The translations under genes were made by a program, and so were the position numbers. DNA of 64,000 nt from JABDQZ01 sp963801985 (GTDB lineage Bacteria; Pseudomonadota; Gammaproteobacteria; Chromatiales; Chromatiaceae): NCBI GenBank assembly GCA_963801985.1, contig CAWDGV010000009.1, positions 114,551 through 178,550 of the forward strand. The letters are read 5' to 3'. Positions 50,238 to 59,807 of this stretch are shown here, one piece after another (within the stretch, counting starts at the first letter, position 1; each line of letters opens with the position of its first letter). The notes under the pieces are model-generated. The model saw nothing but the letters and a program-made list of their open reading frames with translations, was not told the origin of the DNA and did not search any database.

Positions 50238-51230
50238 TCAGCAACCCGATAGACATTGTCCTTCACCATCAAATTCCATGGTCAAGCCGCTTAAGGGTAT
50301 GTGTACTGGAATATTTTGAATCAGTGTTTTGAAATGCGCAGTTTTTGACCCTGCCCGGATTTTTCCATTTTCCGTTGCAGCCTCATTCATATGATGTGGA
50401 ATAACCGCCCTGGGTCGGATTAATGCATTAATTGAATAAGCGGCTTCCCTGGGACCAGAAGTGTAAATACCACCTGCGTTGATAATAGCCAATTCTGCAC
50501 CATAAAAACCGCGGACGGTTACATCCTGTTCCGCACTAATTCCACTATCGCCTGAAAGATAAACCACTAAACCATTGGAAAATTGCAGAATATAGCCGTT
50601 ATCCGGCCCTACATAAGCCGTCAGCCCGTCTTTTTCGAGCTCTTTGGCAAGCTCTGAGTTGAGAAAATCACTGCCCAGGCCATTACTGTGCGTAACCGGC
50701 ACTAATGCCACCTTCACTCCACCGGCCTGTCGCTCGCCACCAAAACGCAAAATTTCCACCTGTTGCGGTGAACCACCGGCGAGAGCTACTTTCTTTTCAA
50801 GCAGTTTGTGCATTTCACCACCAACAAAGGCCCGCGCGTCTTTTGCGGCAATTATCTCTGCCGTATTGGTATTTGGCGTTACGCTTACCTCGGTCATCGG
50901 CTTTGCACAGGTGCCATTGCCCGTAGTTGAGATCCTTTTATCACCGATATGATCGCCATGCACACCACTTAGCAATACAACATCAATTTTACCCAGACGT
51001 GGGTCATCCGGACCGGCTACAGTTCGACCCACATCGAACAGCAGGCGTGTTCCGTCGGGATCTTCAAACAGCATCGCCCTGTCCCTGCCACAGAACTCAC
51101 CATCATGACTTCCCAAAGGGGTAATTTTCACCGTCTGGGAAAAGCCAGGCGAAGAAAACAGAAAAAATAAAACATTAACCAGCAACACAATTTTTATGAA
51201 TGATTTTTTCATTATCCTGATTTGCCTCAT
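50238..51230 (-). CDS. Exported metallo-beta-lactamase-fold hydrolase
   Basis: 330 residues with a signal peptide (KKSFIKIVLLVNVLFFLFSSPGFSQ). Metal-site motifs differ from the classic H-x-H-x-D-H: SGVHGDHIGDKR supplies V-H-G-D-H; further ligands are likely in PVTHSNGL, YLSGDSGI and the late IPHHMNEA. This belongs to the UlaG/RomA-like branch of MBL hydrolases, of unknown substrate; export suggests periplasmic action. ATG 51230 gives the full signal; ATG 51212 is also possible but its AGGA lies too close (2 nt). Confidence 0.85.
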   Translation of the reverse strand: MRQIRIMKKSFIKIVLLVNVLFFLFSSPGFSQTVKITPLGSHDGEFCGRDRAMLFEDPDGTRLLFDVGRTVAGPDDPRLGKIDVVLLSGVHGDHIGDKRISTTGNGTCAKPMTEVSVTPNTNTAEIIAAKDARAFVGGEMHKLLEKKVALAGGSPQQVEILRFGGERQAGGVKVALVPVTHSNGLGSDFLNSELAKELEKDGLTAYVGPDNGYILQFSNGLVVYLSGDSGISAEQDVTVRGFYGAELAIINAGGIYTSGPREAAYSINALIRPRAVIPHHMNEAATENGKIRAGSKTAHFKTLIQNIPVHIPLSGLTMEFDGEGQCLSGC

Positions 51231-51408
51231 TGCAACTTCGTGATTCTCAATCTTCCTAGTGTAGAAAAAAAATCGTTCCTATAACCTTAAAGCATGCGTG
51301 TAAATTGCATTTGCTGATTTCAGTAGACCTGGAGCTGTCAATGAACTAACTTTTACTCTGACCCGTCATTTGGAAGTGGTCAAACAGAATTCTTCAAGGG
51401 TATTGCAT

Positions 51409-51876
51409 ATGTCCAAAATCAATATTAACGGAAAACTCATCGATATCGATGTAGATAACAAGACGCCATTGCTGTGGGTGATACGTGAGCAGCTGGGTTT
51501 AACGGGAACAAAATACAGCTGTGGCATTGGAGTCTGTGGGGCCTGTACAGTGCATATCGATGGTAATGCCGTTCGCTCGTGCATGGTCCCTGCAATATCT
51601 GTCAGGCCAACCCAGAAAATCGTCACTATTGAAGGACTTTCGCCTAATGGCGATCACCCATTGCAAAAAGCCTGGGCTGAACTGGATGTACCACAATGTG
51701 GATACTGCCAGCCTGGCATGATCATGAGCGCAGCTGCGCTGCTCAATAGTAAACCAAACCCAACTGATGCTGATATCAACTCAAGCATCACCAATATCTG
51801 TCGTTGTGGCACATTTAACCGTGTAAGGCGTGGCATTCACCTTGCTGCAGAACTGACTAAGCGCGGGAGGTCATGA
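51409..51876 (+). CDS. Molybdenum hydroxylase 2Fe-2S subunit (IorA-like)
   Basis: 155 residues, two 2Fe-2S clusters. The plant-type ferredoxin domain has KYSCGIGVCGACTVHIDG with a further Cys (RSCMVP); the helical domain has PQCGYCQPGMIMSAAALL and NICRCGTFNRVRRGI. Size and sequence match the small subunits of two-subunit xanthine-oxidase-family enzymes such as isoquinoline 1-oxidoreductase. ATG 51409 follows AAGGG at about 9 nt. It overlaps the Mo subunit gene by 4 bp. Confidence 0.93.
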   Translation: MSKININGKLIDIDVDNKTPLLWVIREQLGLTGTKYSCGIGVCGACTVHIDGNAVRSCMVPAISVRPTQKIVTIEGLSPNGDHPLQKAWAELDVPQCGYCQPGMIMSAAALLNSKPNPTDADINSSITNICRCGTFNRVRRGIHLAAELTKRGRS

Positions 51877-54056
51877 TGTCTAAACAACGTGTCAATATTT
51901 CCCGCCGCGAGTTTCTTATCAAAACCGCAGCTGCAGGGGCTGGTCTTTCACTCGGAATGTACCTGCGCCCTGGCATGACCGACGAATCAACGCCTGATCT
52001 AACCGAAGAAGTCAATGCCTGGGTTGTCATTGAGCCTGATGACACCGTCATCATTCGTATAGCTCGTTCAGAAATGGGACAAGGTACGCTTACCGGTCTT
52101 GCGCAACTGGTCGCCGAGGAACTCGAGTGCGACTGGTCTAAAGTAAAAACCGAATATCCCACACCCGGACAGAACCTGGCCCGCGACCGGGTCTGGGGAA
52201 GCTTTTCCACGGGTGGCAGCCAGGGTATTCGCGGCAGTCACCAATACGTTCGCAAAGGGGGGGCTGTAGCCCGGATGATGCTGATTGAAGCTGCCGCAGA
52301 AAAATGGGGTGTGCCTGTTTCAGAATGCAGCGTTTCAGCAAGTGTGATCAAACATGAACCTACTGGCCGTACCACAACCTACGGCAAGGTGGCAGCGGCT
52401 GCAGCCCAACTGATACCCCCCATTGAAGTTGAGCTGAAAGATCCCAAAGACTGGAAGATTATCGGCAAGCCACTCAAGCGCCTGGATACATTGGACAAAT
52501 TGACTGGCAAGCAGGTCTTTGGCGCTGATCTTCAGTTACCCGGGATGCTGAATGCTGCAATAAAGGCCTGTCCGGTATTTGGTGGAAAGCTTGCCTCCTA
52601 TGATGCTGCTGCCATCAAAAACATGCCTGGTATAAAGGCTGTTGTAGCCGTTGAAGAGAATGCTGTTGCCGTGGTTGCGGATACCTGGTGGCATGCGAAG
52701 TCTGCCCTGGACGTCCTGCCGGTAACCTGGGACGAAGGTCCGAATGCCGAAGTAAGCAGCGAATCAATCGACAGGATGCTGGATGAAGGACTGAGCGCTA
52801 AAGAAGTCTTCATTGGCAACCAGGCGGGTAACGCCAAAACAGCCATCAAGGGCGCCGTCAAAACAATCGAAGCCGTCTACAGCTATCCTTACCAGAATCA
52901 TGCCACCATGGAACCCATGAACGCTACGGCTCGCTGGACCAGTGACCGCTGTGAGGTTTGGTGTCCCACACAAAATGGCGAGGCTGCCCTGGAAGCTACT
53001 GCTGAAGCCTCCGGTTTGCCAGCGCAACAATGCGAGGTTTACAAGATTCACCTGGGGGGTGGTTTTGGTCGTCGGGGTGCTTTCCATGATTTCGTTAAAC
53101 AGGCTGTTGCAATAGCAAAACAACTGCCGGGAACCCCGGTCAAACTGTTGTGGACACGTGAAGAAGATATGCAACATGGTGCCTACCACCCGATAACCAA
53201 AGCAAAGCTTACGGGCGGTCTCGACCAGGCCGGCAACCTGACCGGCTTGCATATCCGCATTTCCGGTCAATCTATTCTTGCATCGGTCAGGCCACAATGG
53301 ATGAAAGACGGCATGGACATATTCACCTTTCAGGGACTGCTCCCCGAAGGCGATCATGCGATTTCCTACAGTGTGCCAAACCTGCTGGTTGAACACGCCA
53401 TGCGTAATCCACCTGTACCACCGGGCTTCTGGCGCGGTGTGAATGTCAACCAGAATGCCATTTACATGGAATGTTTTATGGATGAACTGGCCTATGCTGC
53501 TGGCAAAGACCCTTTGGAATTCCGCCGTAAATTAATGACTGATCAACCAAAAAGTCTTGCTGTGCTTAACGCTGTTGCTGAACAGGCCGGTTGGGAAAAA
53601 CCTGCTCCGGAAGGCATACACAGAGGCCTGGCAGTCTGCAAAGCCTTTGCCAGTTATGTTGCTGCCTGTGCTGAAGTTTCAGTAGATAAGAACGGTCAGC
53701 TTAAAATTGAGCGTATTGTTGCAGCGACTGATCCAGGTTATGCAGTAAACCCTCAACAAATAGAGGCGCAGGTTGAAGGCTCGTTTGTGTTTGGCCTTTC
53801 AGCATTATTGTATGGCGAGTGCACGATAAATGCTGGACGGGTTGAGCAAGACAATTTCCATAATTACCCTTCGATGCTGATCTCGGAAATGCCCAAGGTA
53901 GAAGTCATCGTCATGCCCTCTGGTGGTTTCTGGGGTGGTATTGGCGAACCGACTATTGCAGTTGCCGCACCGGCTGTATTAAATGCGATTTATGCCGCTA
54001 CCGGTAAGCGCATTCGTCGTATTCCCCTGAAACACAGCGAGCTGCGAACTGCTTAA
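51873..54056 (+). CDS. Molybdenum hydroxylase large subunit (IorB-like)
   Basis: 727 residues with a Tat-type signal (NISRREFLIKTAAAGAG; twin Arg at 11-12), so exported folded with its cofactor. Mo-pterin contacts are seen in MGQGTLTGLAQLVAEEL, GSFSTGGSQGIRG, HLGGGFGRRGAFHDF and the C-terminal GGFWGGIGEPTIAVAAPAV; the conserved active-site Glu is probably in GIGEPT. Belongs to the aldehyde/isoquinoline oxidoreductase branch with cytochrome acceptors rather than NAD. Substrate not determinable. Coupled to the small subunit by overlap. Confidence 0.93.
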   Translation: MMSKQRVNISRREFLIKTAAAGAGLSLGMYLRPGMTDESTPDLTEEVNAWVVIEPDDTVIIRIARSEMGQGTLTGLAQLVAEELECDWSKVKTEYPTPGQNLARDRVWGSFSTGGSQGIRGSHQYVRKGGAVARMMLIEAAAEKWGVPVSECSVSASVIKHEPTGRTTTYGKVAAAAAQLIPPIEVELKDPKDWKIIGKPLKRLDTLDKLTGKQVFGADLQLPGMLNAAIKACPVFGGKLASYDAAAIKNMPGIKAVVAVEENAVAVVADTWWHAKSALDVLPVTWDEGPNAEVSSESIDRMLDEGLSAKEVFIGNQAGNAKTAIKGAVKTIEAVYSYPYQNHATMEPMNATARWTSDRCEVWCPTQNGEAALEATAEASGLPAQQCEVYKIHLGGGFGRRGAFHDFVKQAVAIAKQLPGTPVKLLWTREEDMQHGAYHPITKAKLTGGLDQAGNLTGLHIRISGQSILASVRPQWMKDGMDIFTFQGLLPEGDHAISYSVPNLLVEHAMRNPPVPPGFWRGVNVNQNAIYMECFMDELAYAAGKDPLEFRRKLMTDQPKSLAVLNAVAEQAGWEKPAPEGIHRGLAVCKAFASYVAACAEVSVDKNGQLKIERIVAATDPGYAVNPQQIEAQVEGSFVFGLSALLYGECTINAGRVEQDNFHNYPSMLISEMPKVEVIVMPSGGFWGGIGEPTIAVAAPAVLNAIYAATGKRIRRIPLKHSELRTA

Positions 54057-54068
54057 CCAACGCTGGCT

Positions 54069-55016
54069 ATGACTAAACCCGGTGATGATATTGAAGTCCT
54101 GAACCAGGCTATGCAGTGGCAGCATTCAGGCAGGCAGGTTGCACTTGCAACAGTACTCAGAACCTGGGGTTCCTCACCACGGTCACCGGGCTCTCTAATG
54201 GCTATGAATGATAGCGGGCAATATGTCGGCTCAGTTTCCGGTGGCTGTGTAGAAGAGAATCTTTTAACCCGTTTCAAAGATAAGCAGTTTTCAGGCTCTG
54301 CACCAACACTATTGGATTTTGGAGTGGATCAACAGCAAGCTGCGCGCATGGGCCTGCCTTGTGGTGGTCGCCTTGAAGTGCTGGTAGAGCCTTTAAATGA
54401 TCCTGAAGCAATCGATCTATTGCTATCAAAATTGGATGCAGGCGAACTGGTTGCGCGTCGCGTCAATTTACAAAGCGGCGAAACCCATCTTATGCCTGGG
54501 AATTCCTGTGTTGATTTTGAAATATCCGCAAACGAGGTTGTTAAGACTTTCGGACCTTCCTGGCAGTTGCTCATTATCGGTGATGGTCAACTGGCACGAC
54601 ACCTGGCAAGTATGGCCTTACAACTCGATTACCAGGTGACCATCTGTGATCCACGCGACTTGTATACTCACCAATCTCCCCTGGCAGGCGTTCAGTACAG
54701 CCGAAAAATGCCGGATGATGAAGTAATAAATATCAACAACCCGGTACGCACCGCCATCGTCACTGTCGCACATGATCCGCGTCAGGATGACCTGGCTTTA
54801 AGCGCCGCTGTTGAGTCAGAAGCTTTTTATATTGGAGCGCTCGGATCCAGGAGATCGGCACAGGCACGCCTGAAACGTTTACAGTCGCTGGGCTATTCAC
54901 ACTCACAACTTGAACGCATCCATGGACCGGCCGGGCTATATATCGGCAGTAAACGTCCTGCAGAGATCGCCGTTTCGATAATCGCACAAATGACAGCCAT
55001 CCGTAATGGCGCTTAA
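54069..55016 (+). CDS. XdhC-family maturation factor
   Basis: 315 residues. N-terminal XdhC/CoxI domain (VALATVLRTWGSSPRSPGSL and GSVSGGCVEENLL) and C-terminal Rossmann domain (LLIIGDGQLARHLASMALQLDY, with D-P-R after it). XdhC proteins bind the Mo cofactor, sulfurate it through a cysteine desulfurase and insert it into the target hydroxylase. It starts 12 bp after the Mo subunit and clearly serves it. Confidence 0.92.
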   Translation: MTKPGDDIEVLNQAMQWQHSGRQVALATVLRTWGSSPRSPGSLMAMNDSGQYVGSVSGGCVEENLLTRFKDKQFSGSAPTLLDFGVDQQQAARMGLPCGGRLEVLVEPLNDPEAIDLLLSKLDAGELVARRVNLQSGETHLMPGNSCVDFEISANEVVKTFGPSWQLLIIGDGQLARHLASMALQLDYQVTICDPRDLYTHQSPLAGVQYSRKMPDDEVININNPVRTAIVTVAHDPRQDDLALSAAVESEAFYIGALGSRRSAQARLKRLQSLGYSHSQLERIHGPAGLYIGSKRPAEIAVSIIAQMTAIRNGA

Positions 55017-55042
55017 AAACATTCAATATGGAGTTGACGCAA

Positions 55043-55627
55043 ATGCCTGAGGTTACAGGCATCTTACTTGCCGCAGGTTATTCAAAACGTTTTGGGGATG
55101 CAAAATTACTCCAACGCTTACCTGGCGGTATTCCTGTTTGTATTGCTGCAGCCCAGGCAATGCAAGAACATCTCCCCAATACGCTTGCCGTTATACGCAA
55201 AGATGATGACTTACTGAAAACAGCTTTTGAAGAAATTGGCTTAAAGGCTATTGAGAATCCATATGCTGACGAAGGCATGGGTACAAGTCTGGCCTCAGGT
55301 ATCAATGCCACTACCGAGTCTACCGCCTGGTTGATTGCTTTAGCTGATATGCCATGGATAAATCCAGCTACTATTGGACTGCTTGCAGATCATTTGCGAC
55401 ATGGCGCATCAATTGTCGCTCCCACCTACCAGGGACAGCGGGGGCACCCGGTTGGTTTTGCTTCCCATTGGAGGAACAGCTTAGGCACATTAAGCGGTGA
55501 CAAAGGCGCTAAAAGATTGATCAAGGATCATGCCCGGGATCTTATCCTGGTCGACACCCAGGACCCTGGAATTTTAAAGGATATTGATTTCCCAAAAGAT
55601 TTGGAAGGTTTCAGTTCGCAGACTTGA
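55043..55627 (+). CDS. mocA: MocA-like molybdopterin cytidylyltransferase
   Basis: 194 residues from ATG 55043 (GGAG 9 nt upstream). Nucleotidyltransferase motif GILLAAGYSKRFGDAKLLQRL, LIALADMPWINPATI and VAPTYQGQRGHPVGFA. This is the MobA-like group; next to an XdhC and a xanthine-oxidase-family enzyme it most likely makes the cytosine dinucleotide form (MCD) of the cofactor. Last gene of the molybdenum cluster. Confidence 0.88.
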   Translation: MPEVTGILLAAGYSKRFGDAKLLQRLPGGIPVCIAAAQAMQEHLPNTLAVIRKDDDLLKTAFEEIGLKAIENPYADEGMGTSLASGINATTESTAWLIALADMPWINPATIGLLADHLRHGASIVAPTYQGQRGHPVGFASHWRNSLGTLSGDKGAKRLIKDHARDLILVDTQDPGILKDIDFPKDLEGFSSQT

Positions 55628-55739
55628 GCTCCTCATCCCACCACTAAACTCATGGGCATAGATTGTTATGCCGATGTAAAAGCGTACAACCCATGACCGG
55701 CTCTTCCTGGTAACACCACCAATAGAGTCAAGTTGGATC

Positions 55740-56273
55740 TTAAAAGTCCTGCGAATCGGGCTGAGCTTTTGGGGTATTTTCAGTTTGTTCAGCAGGCGTT
55801 GTTAAATCTATCTCACCCTTTTCAGAAAATGACACCCCCAGGAAATCATAGTCTGTATAGACTTTGCCATATAATTCATAGCTGAATGGTTTGTTTTGAA
55901 TTTCCTGCATGGAGTGGACCTGGCGGATCAGGCTAAACAATGTACTGGTAAGATTAACCGAAATGACACCCTCTGACAGCGGCGCTATGCTCATGTGTGA
56001 ATTACTGACGCCTGAGGCGAAATCCTTACCATTCAGGGATAAATCAAAACTCAGGCCTTTTACATCAAGTTGAGACTGACTTCTGTTTTGTACACGGATA
56101 CTGGCTTCAAAGCGTTGTTCAAACAGGGTTGATTCGAGCATTCTGAGATTTGATAAATTTACCCTGACGGAATCCTCTCTTGGACTGAGACTCGCACAGC
56201 CATTGAGCAGCATCATAAATATCAACAGCAATGTTGTGAAAAAAATATTGCCACTTCTGTTTTTACTTAACAT
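55740..56273 (-). CDS. LEA type 2/WHy-domain lipoprotein
   Basis: 177 residues from ATG 56273 (GGTGG about 8 nt upstream); a TTG at 56288 is less likely. Lipobox LLNGC (lipidated Cys near 26), then a single WHy/LEA14-like beta domain: LRMLESTLFEQRFEASIRVQNR, LDVKGLSFDLSLNGKDFASGVS, LSEGVISVNLTSTLF and SYELYGKVYTD. Such domains occur in envelope stress proteins. It follows mocA convergently and is co-oriented with the Tps genes. Confidence 0.85.
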   Translation of the reverse strand: MLSKNRSGNIFFTTLLLIFMMLLNGCASLSPREDSVRVNLSNLRMLESTLFEQRFEASIRVQNRSQSQLDVKGLSFDLSLNGKDFASGVSNSHMSIAPLSEGVISVNLTSTLFSLIRQVHSMQEIQNKPFSYELYGKVYTDYDFLGVSFSEKGEIDLTTPAEQTENTPKAQPDSQDF

Positions 56274-56396
56274 ATCAAAGCCACCCAAATCCTGCTGAAG
56301 AATAGATTCAGACTATCAGGGATCGTATATTTTTGAAACAGGACCGGCTTGCACATAAGGAAGCCCGCTACAGCCAGTAAAAGAGTTACCTAATAT

Positions 56397-58016
56397 TCAA
56401 AAAGGTGTTGATTGGAGATAGAAATGGACCCGCACATCATCTTCGTTATCATCTCGCTTAAAAAGTGGTTGGGCAATTAACAGTCGCCCCTGCAATTTTT
56501 CACCCAGGTTGAGCTGCACACCAAAGCCGACACTGGTCAGGAAGTCATCACGATCAGTTCCTTCATTATTCCCCTTGTATGGAAATGCACCACCATGATC
56601 GAAAAAGAGCAATGCCCGCATACGCTCGGTAAAAGGATTGTCCGGGCTTTGATAGCCTGGCCAGGGTACACTCGCTTCAGCGCTTAACAAGTAGCCATCA
56701 TCACCAATCAACAATCCTTCCGGATAACCGCGGACAGTAGACATACCACCGACCTGGAATTGTTCGGATGATGGCAAAAGCTTCTGATCAGCAAGCTGCG
56801 CCTTGCCACGCAGCGTCAGTACCCACTGGTTTTCCAGGATTCGCATCCAGCTACCCTCACCATTGTACTTAAGGAAACGGGTGTCATTAGCCATGCCGTT
56901 TGGTCCATAAGTGAGGTATTGACGAGTATACCAGGAACCGGCCGAAGTATAGGCCTCGGCATCGAAACCGCCAGAAAAGGTACGGACGTTGGTTTTAAAA
57001 AGTGTGACATCATCAAAGTCAGTGCTGGATGATTTGGCATTGAAACCGGCGAATCCGTTCAGTACATAATCCCGTCCCACATGCAGTGGATGGGTAACAA
57101 ACAATCCCACATTCCAGGAATCACCGGTTACATTCAGCGGATCCAACGCACCGCCAATGATCTCGATATCAGAATAATCCGCACTCAAACCCAGTCTTGT
57201 ACCTTCGACACCAACCGGAACATTATAGGAGGCATAAAGGCCGTATGAACCTTCAGTCAGGTTTGCCCCAAGTCCCAAAACATCGCGTCGGCCTGTCAGG
57301 CTGTTATCGACATAGTTAAAGCCGATTCGTGTTTCACCAACATCACTGGTGCTGGCATTGTCAGTAAATATATTGTAACTGCGACGTGGTGGTTCCTGTG
57401 CCCTTAACTCATAATCAGTGCTTCCAAATTCCTCGCCCGGCTTCAGCACGGCCCGGATGTCGATGTCATTGAGCGTATTGAAACGGAACAGCTGGTCTTC
57501 AAGATTATTCATATAAACCAGTTGTCCGGGCTCAAGAACCAGGCGATCAATAATAAAATCAGACCGGGTATCTTTCAAGTCAGCGACTCTGACATCTCCG
57601 ACACGGCCCTCGATAAGAGTCACAGCGACGACACCATCCTTGATCTTCTGAGGTGGCAGCACTGCTTTGGCCCCGATAACCTGCGTAGCTTGATAGGCCT
57701 TGTTAAACTCAGCAACCATGTCAAAAAGGTCCGCGATTTTTACCGTTCGTCCAACATAGTTCAAAGTGATAGCCTGTATTTCACTGTCACTCAACACGGC
57801 CGAAGGGCCGGTTTCAACGCGTTTGAGCAGAAAAGCTGGCCCACTGGCCGGAGGCTTGCCTGCATCATCTGGCTCAAGCTGTTTCTCGACAGCATCCTCA
57901 GGCACTTGCTTTGGATTTTCCAGTTGCTCCTGGCGACGCAGGAATTCCCGCTGCTCGCGCTGTTGCTCCAGGATTGCTCCCGGTCGTGGCAAGGGCGCAC
58001 CCCAGGCCGGCAGCAT
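56397..58016 (-). CDS. Two-partner secretion transporter TpsB (ShlB/FhaC family)
   Basis: About 539 residues from ATG 58016. N-terminal helix rich in E/Q/R, POTRA domains (LSDSEIQAITLNYVGRTVKI and KDGVVAVTLIEGRVGDVRV), then a 16-strand barrel; the last residue is Phe, as in outer-membrane barrels (VHFYLQSTPF). FhaC-type lid motif VRGYPEG is present. The natural signal peptide probably starts upstream at TTG 58060 (MKLGTTS, then LAGSLFTLMLPAWGAPLP), since the hydrophobic core is coded upstream of ATG 58016 and joining the two parts needs one base near 58041. It exports the adjacent TpsA protein. Confidence 0.9.
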   Translation of the reverse strand: MLPAWGAPLPRPGAILEQQREQREFLRRQEQLENPKQVPEDAVEKQLEPDDAGKPPASGPAFLLKRVETGPSAVLSDSEIQAITLNYVGRTVKIADLFDMVAEFNKAYQATQVIGAKAVLPPQKIKDGVVAVTLIEGRVGDVRVADLKDTRSDFIIDRLVLEPGQLVYMNNLEDQLFRFNTLNDIDIRAVLKPGEEFGSTDYELRAQEPPRRSYNIFTDNASTSDVGETRIGFNYVDNSLTGRRDVLGLGANLTEGSYGLYASYNVPVGVEGTRLGLSADYSDIEIIGGALDPLNVTGDSWNVGLFVTHPLHVGRDYVLNGFAGFNAKSSSTDFDDVTLFKTNVRTFSGGFDAEAYTSAGSWYTRQYLTYGPNGMANDTRFLKYNGEGSWMRILENQWVLTLRGKAQLADQKLLPSSEQFQVGGMSTVRGYPEGLLIGDDGYLLSAEASVPWPGYQSPDNPFTERMRALLFFDHGGAFPYKGNNEGTDRDDFLTSVGFGVQLNLGEKLQGRLLIAQPLFKRDDNEDDVRVHFYLQSTPF

Positions 58017-58088
58017 CAGCGTAAACAGGCTACCCGCTAAGACGTAGTTCCGAGTTTCAAATGTCTTTTCTCACTGTTTTTGATTTCA

Positions 58089-58939
58089 TTACAGAATGAT
58101 CTGGATGTCTGATTCAGACTTGGCTTCATTGACCCCATCAAACAACTCATCTTCATCCTCAATGCTTACAGTCCGACCATTTGCCGAGTAAGATATCAAG
58201 ACATCATATCGTTCATCACCATGGTTTCGAGCAATGTAATATCCTGAATCAGGCGTGCAGAAGTTTTCTCTGGCAATGTGCCACGTTTAGGTTCGAGTCG
58301 TGTCAGGCTGTTATCAGTGCTGAACTGATTGACAATGTAGTTCGGGCTGTAATTAACTGGCAATGCCGTAGTGTCAATGCGATTTTCAGCATACAGTAAC
58401 AGATCAAACGGTTTGTTCAGACTGTTGAGCTGGGCTGTGGCACCTTCATACAAGCTGCGATTGACATTATCGATTGCAATGCGATGGTTGGGCGTTGTGA
58501 TGAAACCAATCTCTCCAACCTCTATACCATAAAAAGCAACCAGGTCATTATTAAAGCTGAGTTCAAAATTTGAGACCTTAAAAACGTCGAAAACAACTTT
58601 GCCGCCACCGCTGGTTTGCACCTTTGAGGTATCCGCCAGACCACCATCATTACCGGTCAGTGAAATATGCAAATCACCATTACCAGGGTTGAAGACTTCC
58701 GGCAGCACGATGTTGTCCGCTTGTGCAAGTAATGTCTCAGAAACTGACATACGACAACATTGAGTGTTCCCGCCTGGTGAACGATCAGGATGATCAAAGA
58801 TGATGTCAGCATCAATATCCAGCTGGTTACCGAACACCTCAACCCGCACAGTATCAGGCGCAGTGAGCTTGCCAAAACCACCATTACCAGCGACTAGCAG
58901 GTTCATCGAACCATTTACCGTGGTAATGCTGTCAGACAA
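58089..58939 (-). CDS. TpsA exoprotein, C-terminal fragment (frameshift-separated)
   Basis: Continues the exoprotein in a third frame. From 58939 it reads SDSITTVNGSMNLLVAGNGG and on to DNSLTRLEPKR; the naive frame stops at 58196, but beyond about 58285 a shifted frame gives WHIARENFCTPDSGYYIARN, YDVLISYSANGRTVSIEDE and ends IQIIL at TAA 58089-58091. The latter is the likelier natural C-terminus, as it ends in a good acidic, beta-rich tail and leaves 28 bp to the TpsB region. Not an independent gene. Confidence 0.7.
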
Positions 58940-59802
58940 CAGGGCACCTGCCGTTCTTCATAGTAAACACCATCGTTGGCCGCAATATTCACCTTGCCGT
59001 TACTGTCACCCACCAGAGTCTGCACTGGACTACCAACTGAGCCGGCACTGCTCGTTAGTGTCAGGTTCCCGCCAATCAAATGAAGATCATTACCACTGCC
59101 AAGAATATCGCCAACACTGTCGAAGACAATGTCATTAGCAGCCTGGAAGAGACCATTCAGTGTAATGCCGCCACTGCCAGCATTGACATTGGCCGAACCT
59201 CCACTGGTGACATGGGTAAGTGTTATGCCTGCAGAATCCAATTGCATCGCACCACCCGCGATGATACTCGCTCCACCAGCATAAAGATCAAAGGCAGTGT
59301 TAATGCTGACTTCACCTATGACTGCTTGAATCGATGCGCCTGCATCCATTTTCAGACCGTATTGAGTCGGATCTGCCGGAACCAGAGGATCAAAAGAGGT
59401 TACCTGTCGATAGCCGCTGGACATGATATCGACATTTCCATTTACACTCTCTATTCGACTATTGGAATCGACTAAAATTGCCTCAGCAGCTTGCAGACGC
59501 ACATTACCGGAAGCGCTTAGCGTACCAACAACACCAATGCTATTAGCAAAAGAGGTCATGCTGAAGTCACCATTGCTGACACTGATATCGCGCAAATTAA
59601 CCTGCGTTGAAGGGCTGTACACATTGATACCATCAGGCGCACTCAAATCGACCCAGCCAAGTGGGCCGCTACCGATATCAAGAGCATTCAGCCCGGTGAC
59701 ATCACTTTCACCAATAGTCGTGGCAGCGGTGAGCCATATCTGATCAGCCCGGATATCGGTAACCAGATTATGGTTAAGCGGATCTTCCAGAATACCAGCC
59801 AC
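58915..59802 (-). CDS. TpsA exoprotein, middle fragment (frameshift-separated)
   Basis: About 295 codons continuing the beta-helix protein: AGILEDPLNHNLVTDIRADQ, ALDIGSGPLGWVDLSAPDGI, VRLQAAEAILVDSNSRIESV and GGITLNGLFQAANDIVFDSV. The join to the upstream piece needs one base near 59818 (CCC expected, CC seen), and the join to the next needs one near 58947 (GGG expected, GG seen). Sequence character does not change across the joins, so these three frames are one gene or a recently broken one. Confidence 0.75.
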   Translation of the reverse strand: MAGILEDPLNHNLVTDIRADQIWLTAATTIGESDVTGLNALDIGSGPLGWVDLSAPDGINVYSPSTQVNLRDISVSNGDFSMTSFANSIGVVGTLSASGNVRLQAAEAILVDSNSRIESVNGNVDIMSSGYRQVTSFDPLVPADPTQYGLKMDAGASIQAVIGEVSINTAFDLYAGGASIIAGGAMQLDSAGITLTHVTSGGSANVNAGSGGITLNGLFQAANDIVFDSVGDILGSGNDLHLIGGNLTLTSSAGSVGSPVQTLVGDSNGKVNIAANDGVYYEERQVPCCLTALPR

Positions 59803-59807
59803 TGACG

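Noticed and set aside
57522..58047. Plus-strand frames opposite tpsB
   Set aside because: Antisense to POTRA-coding sequence; no ribosome site.
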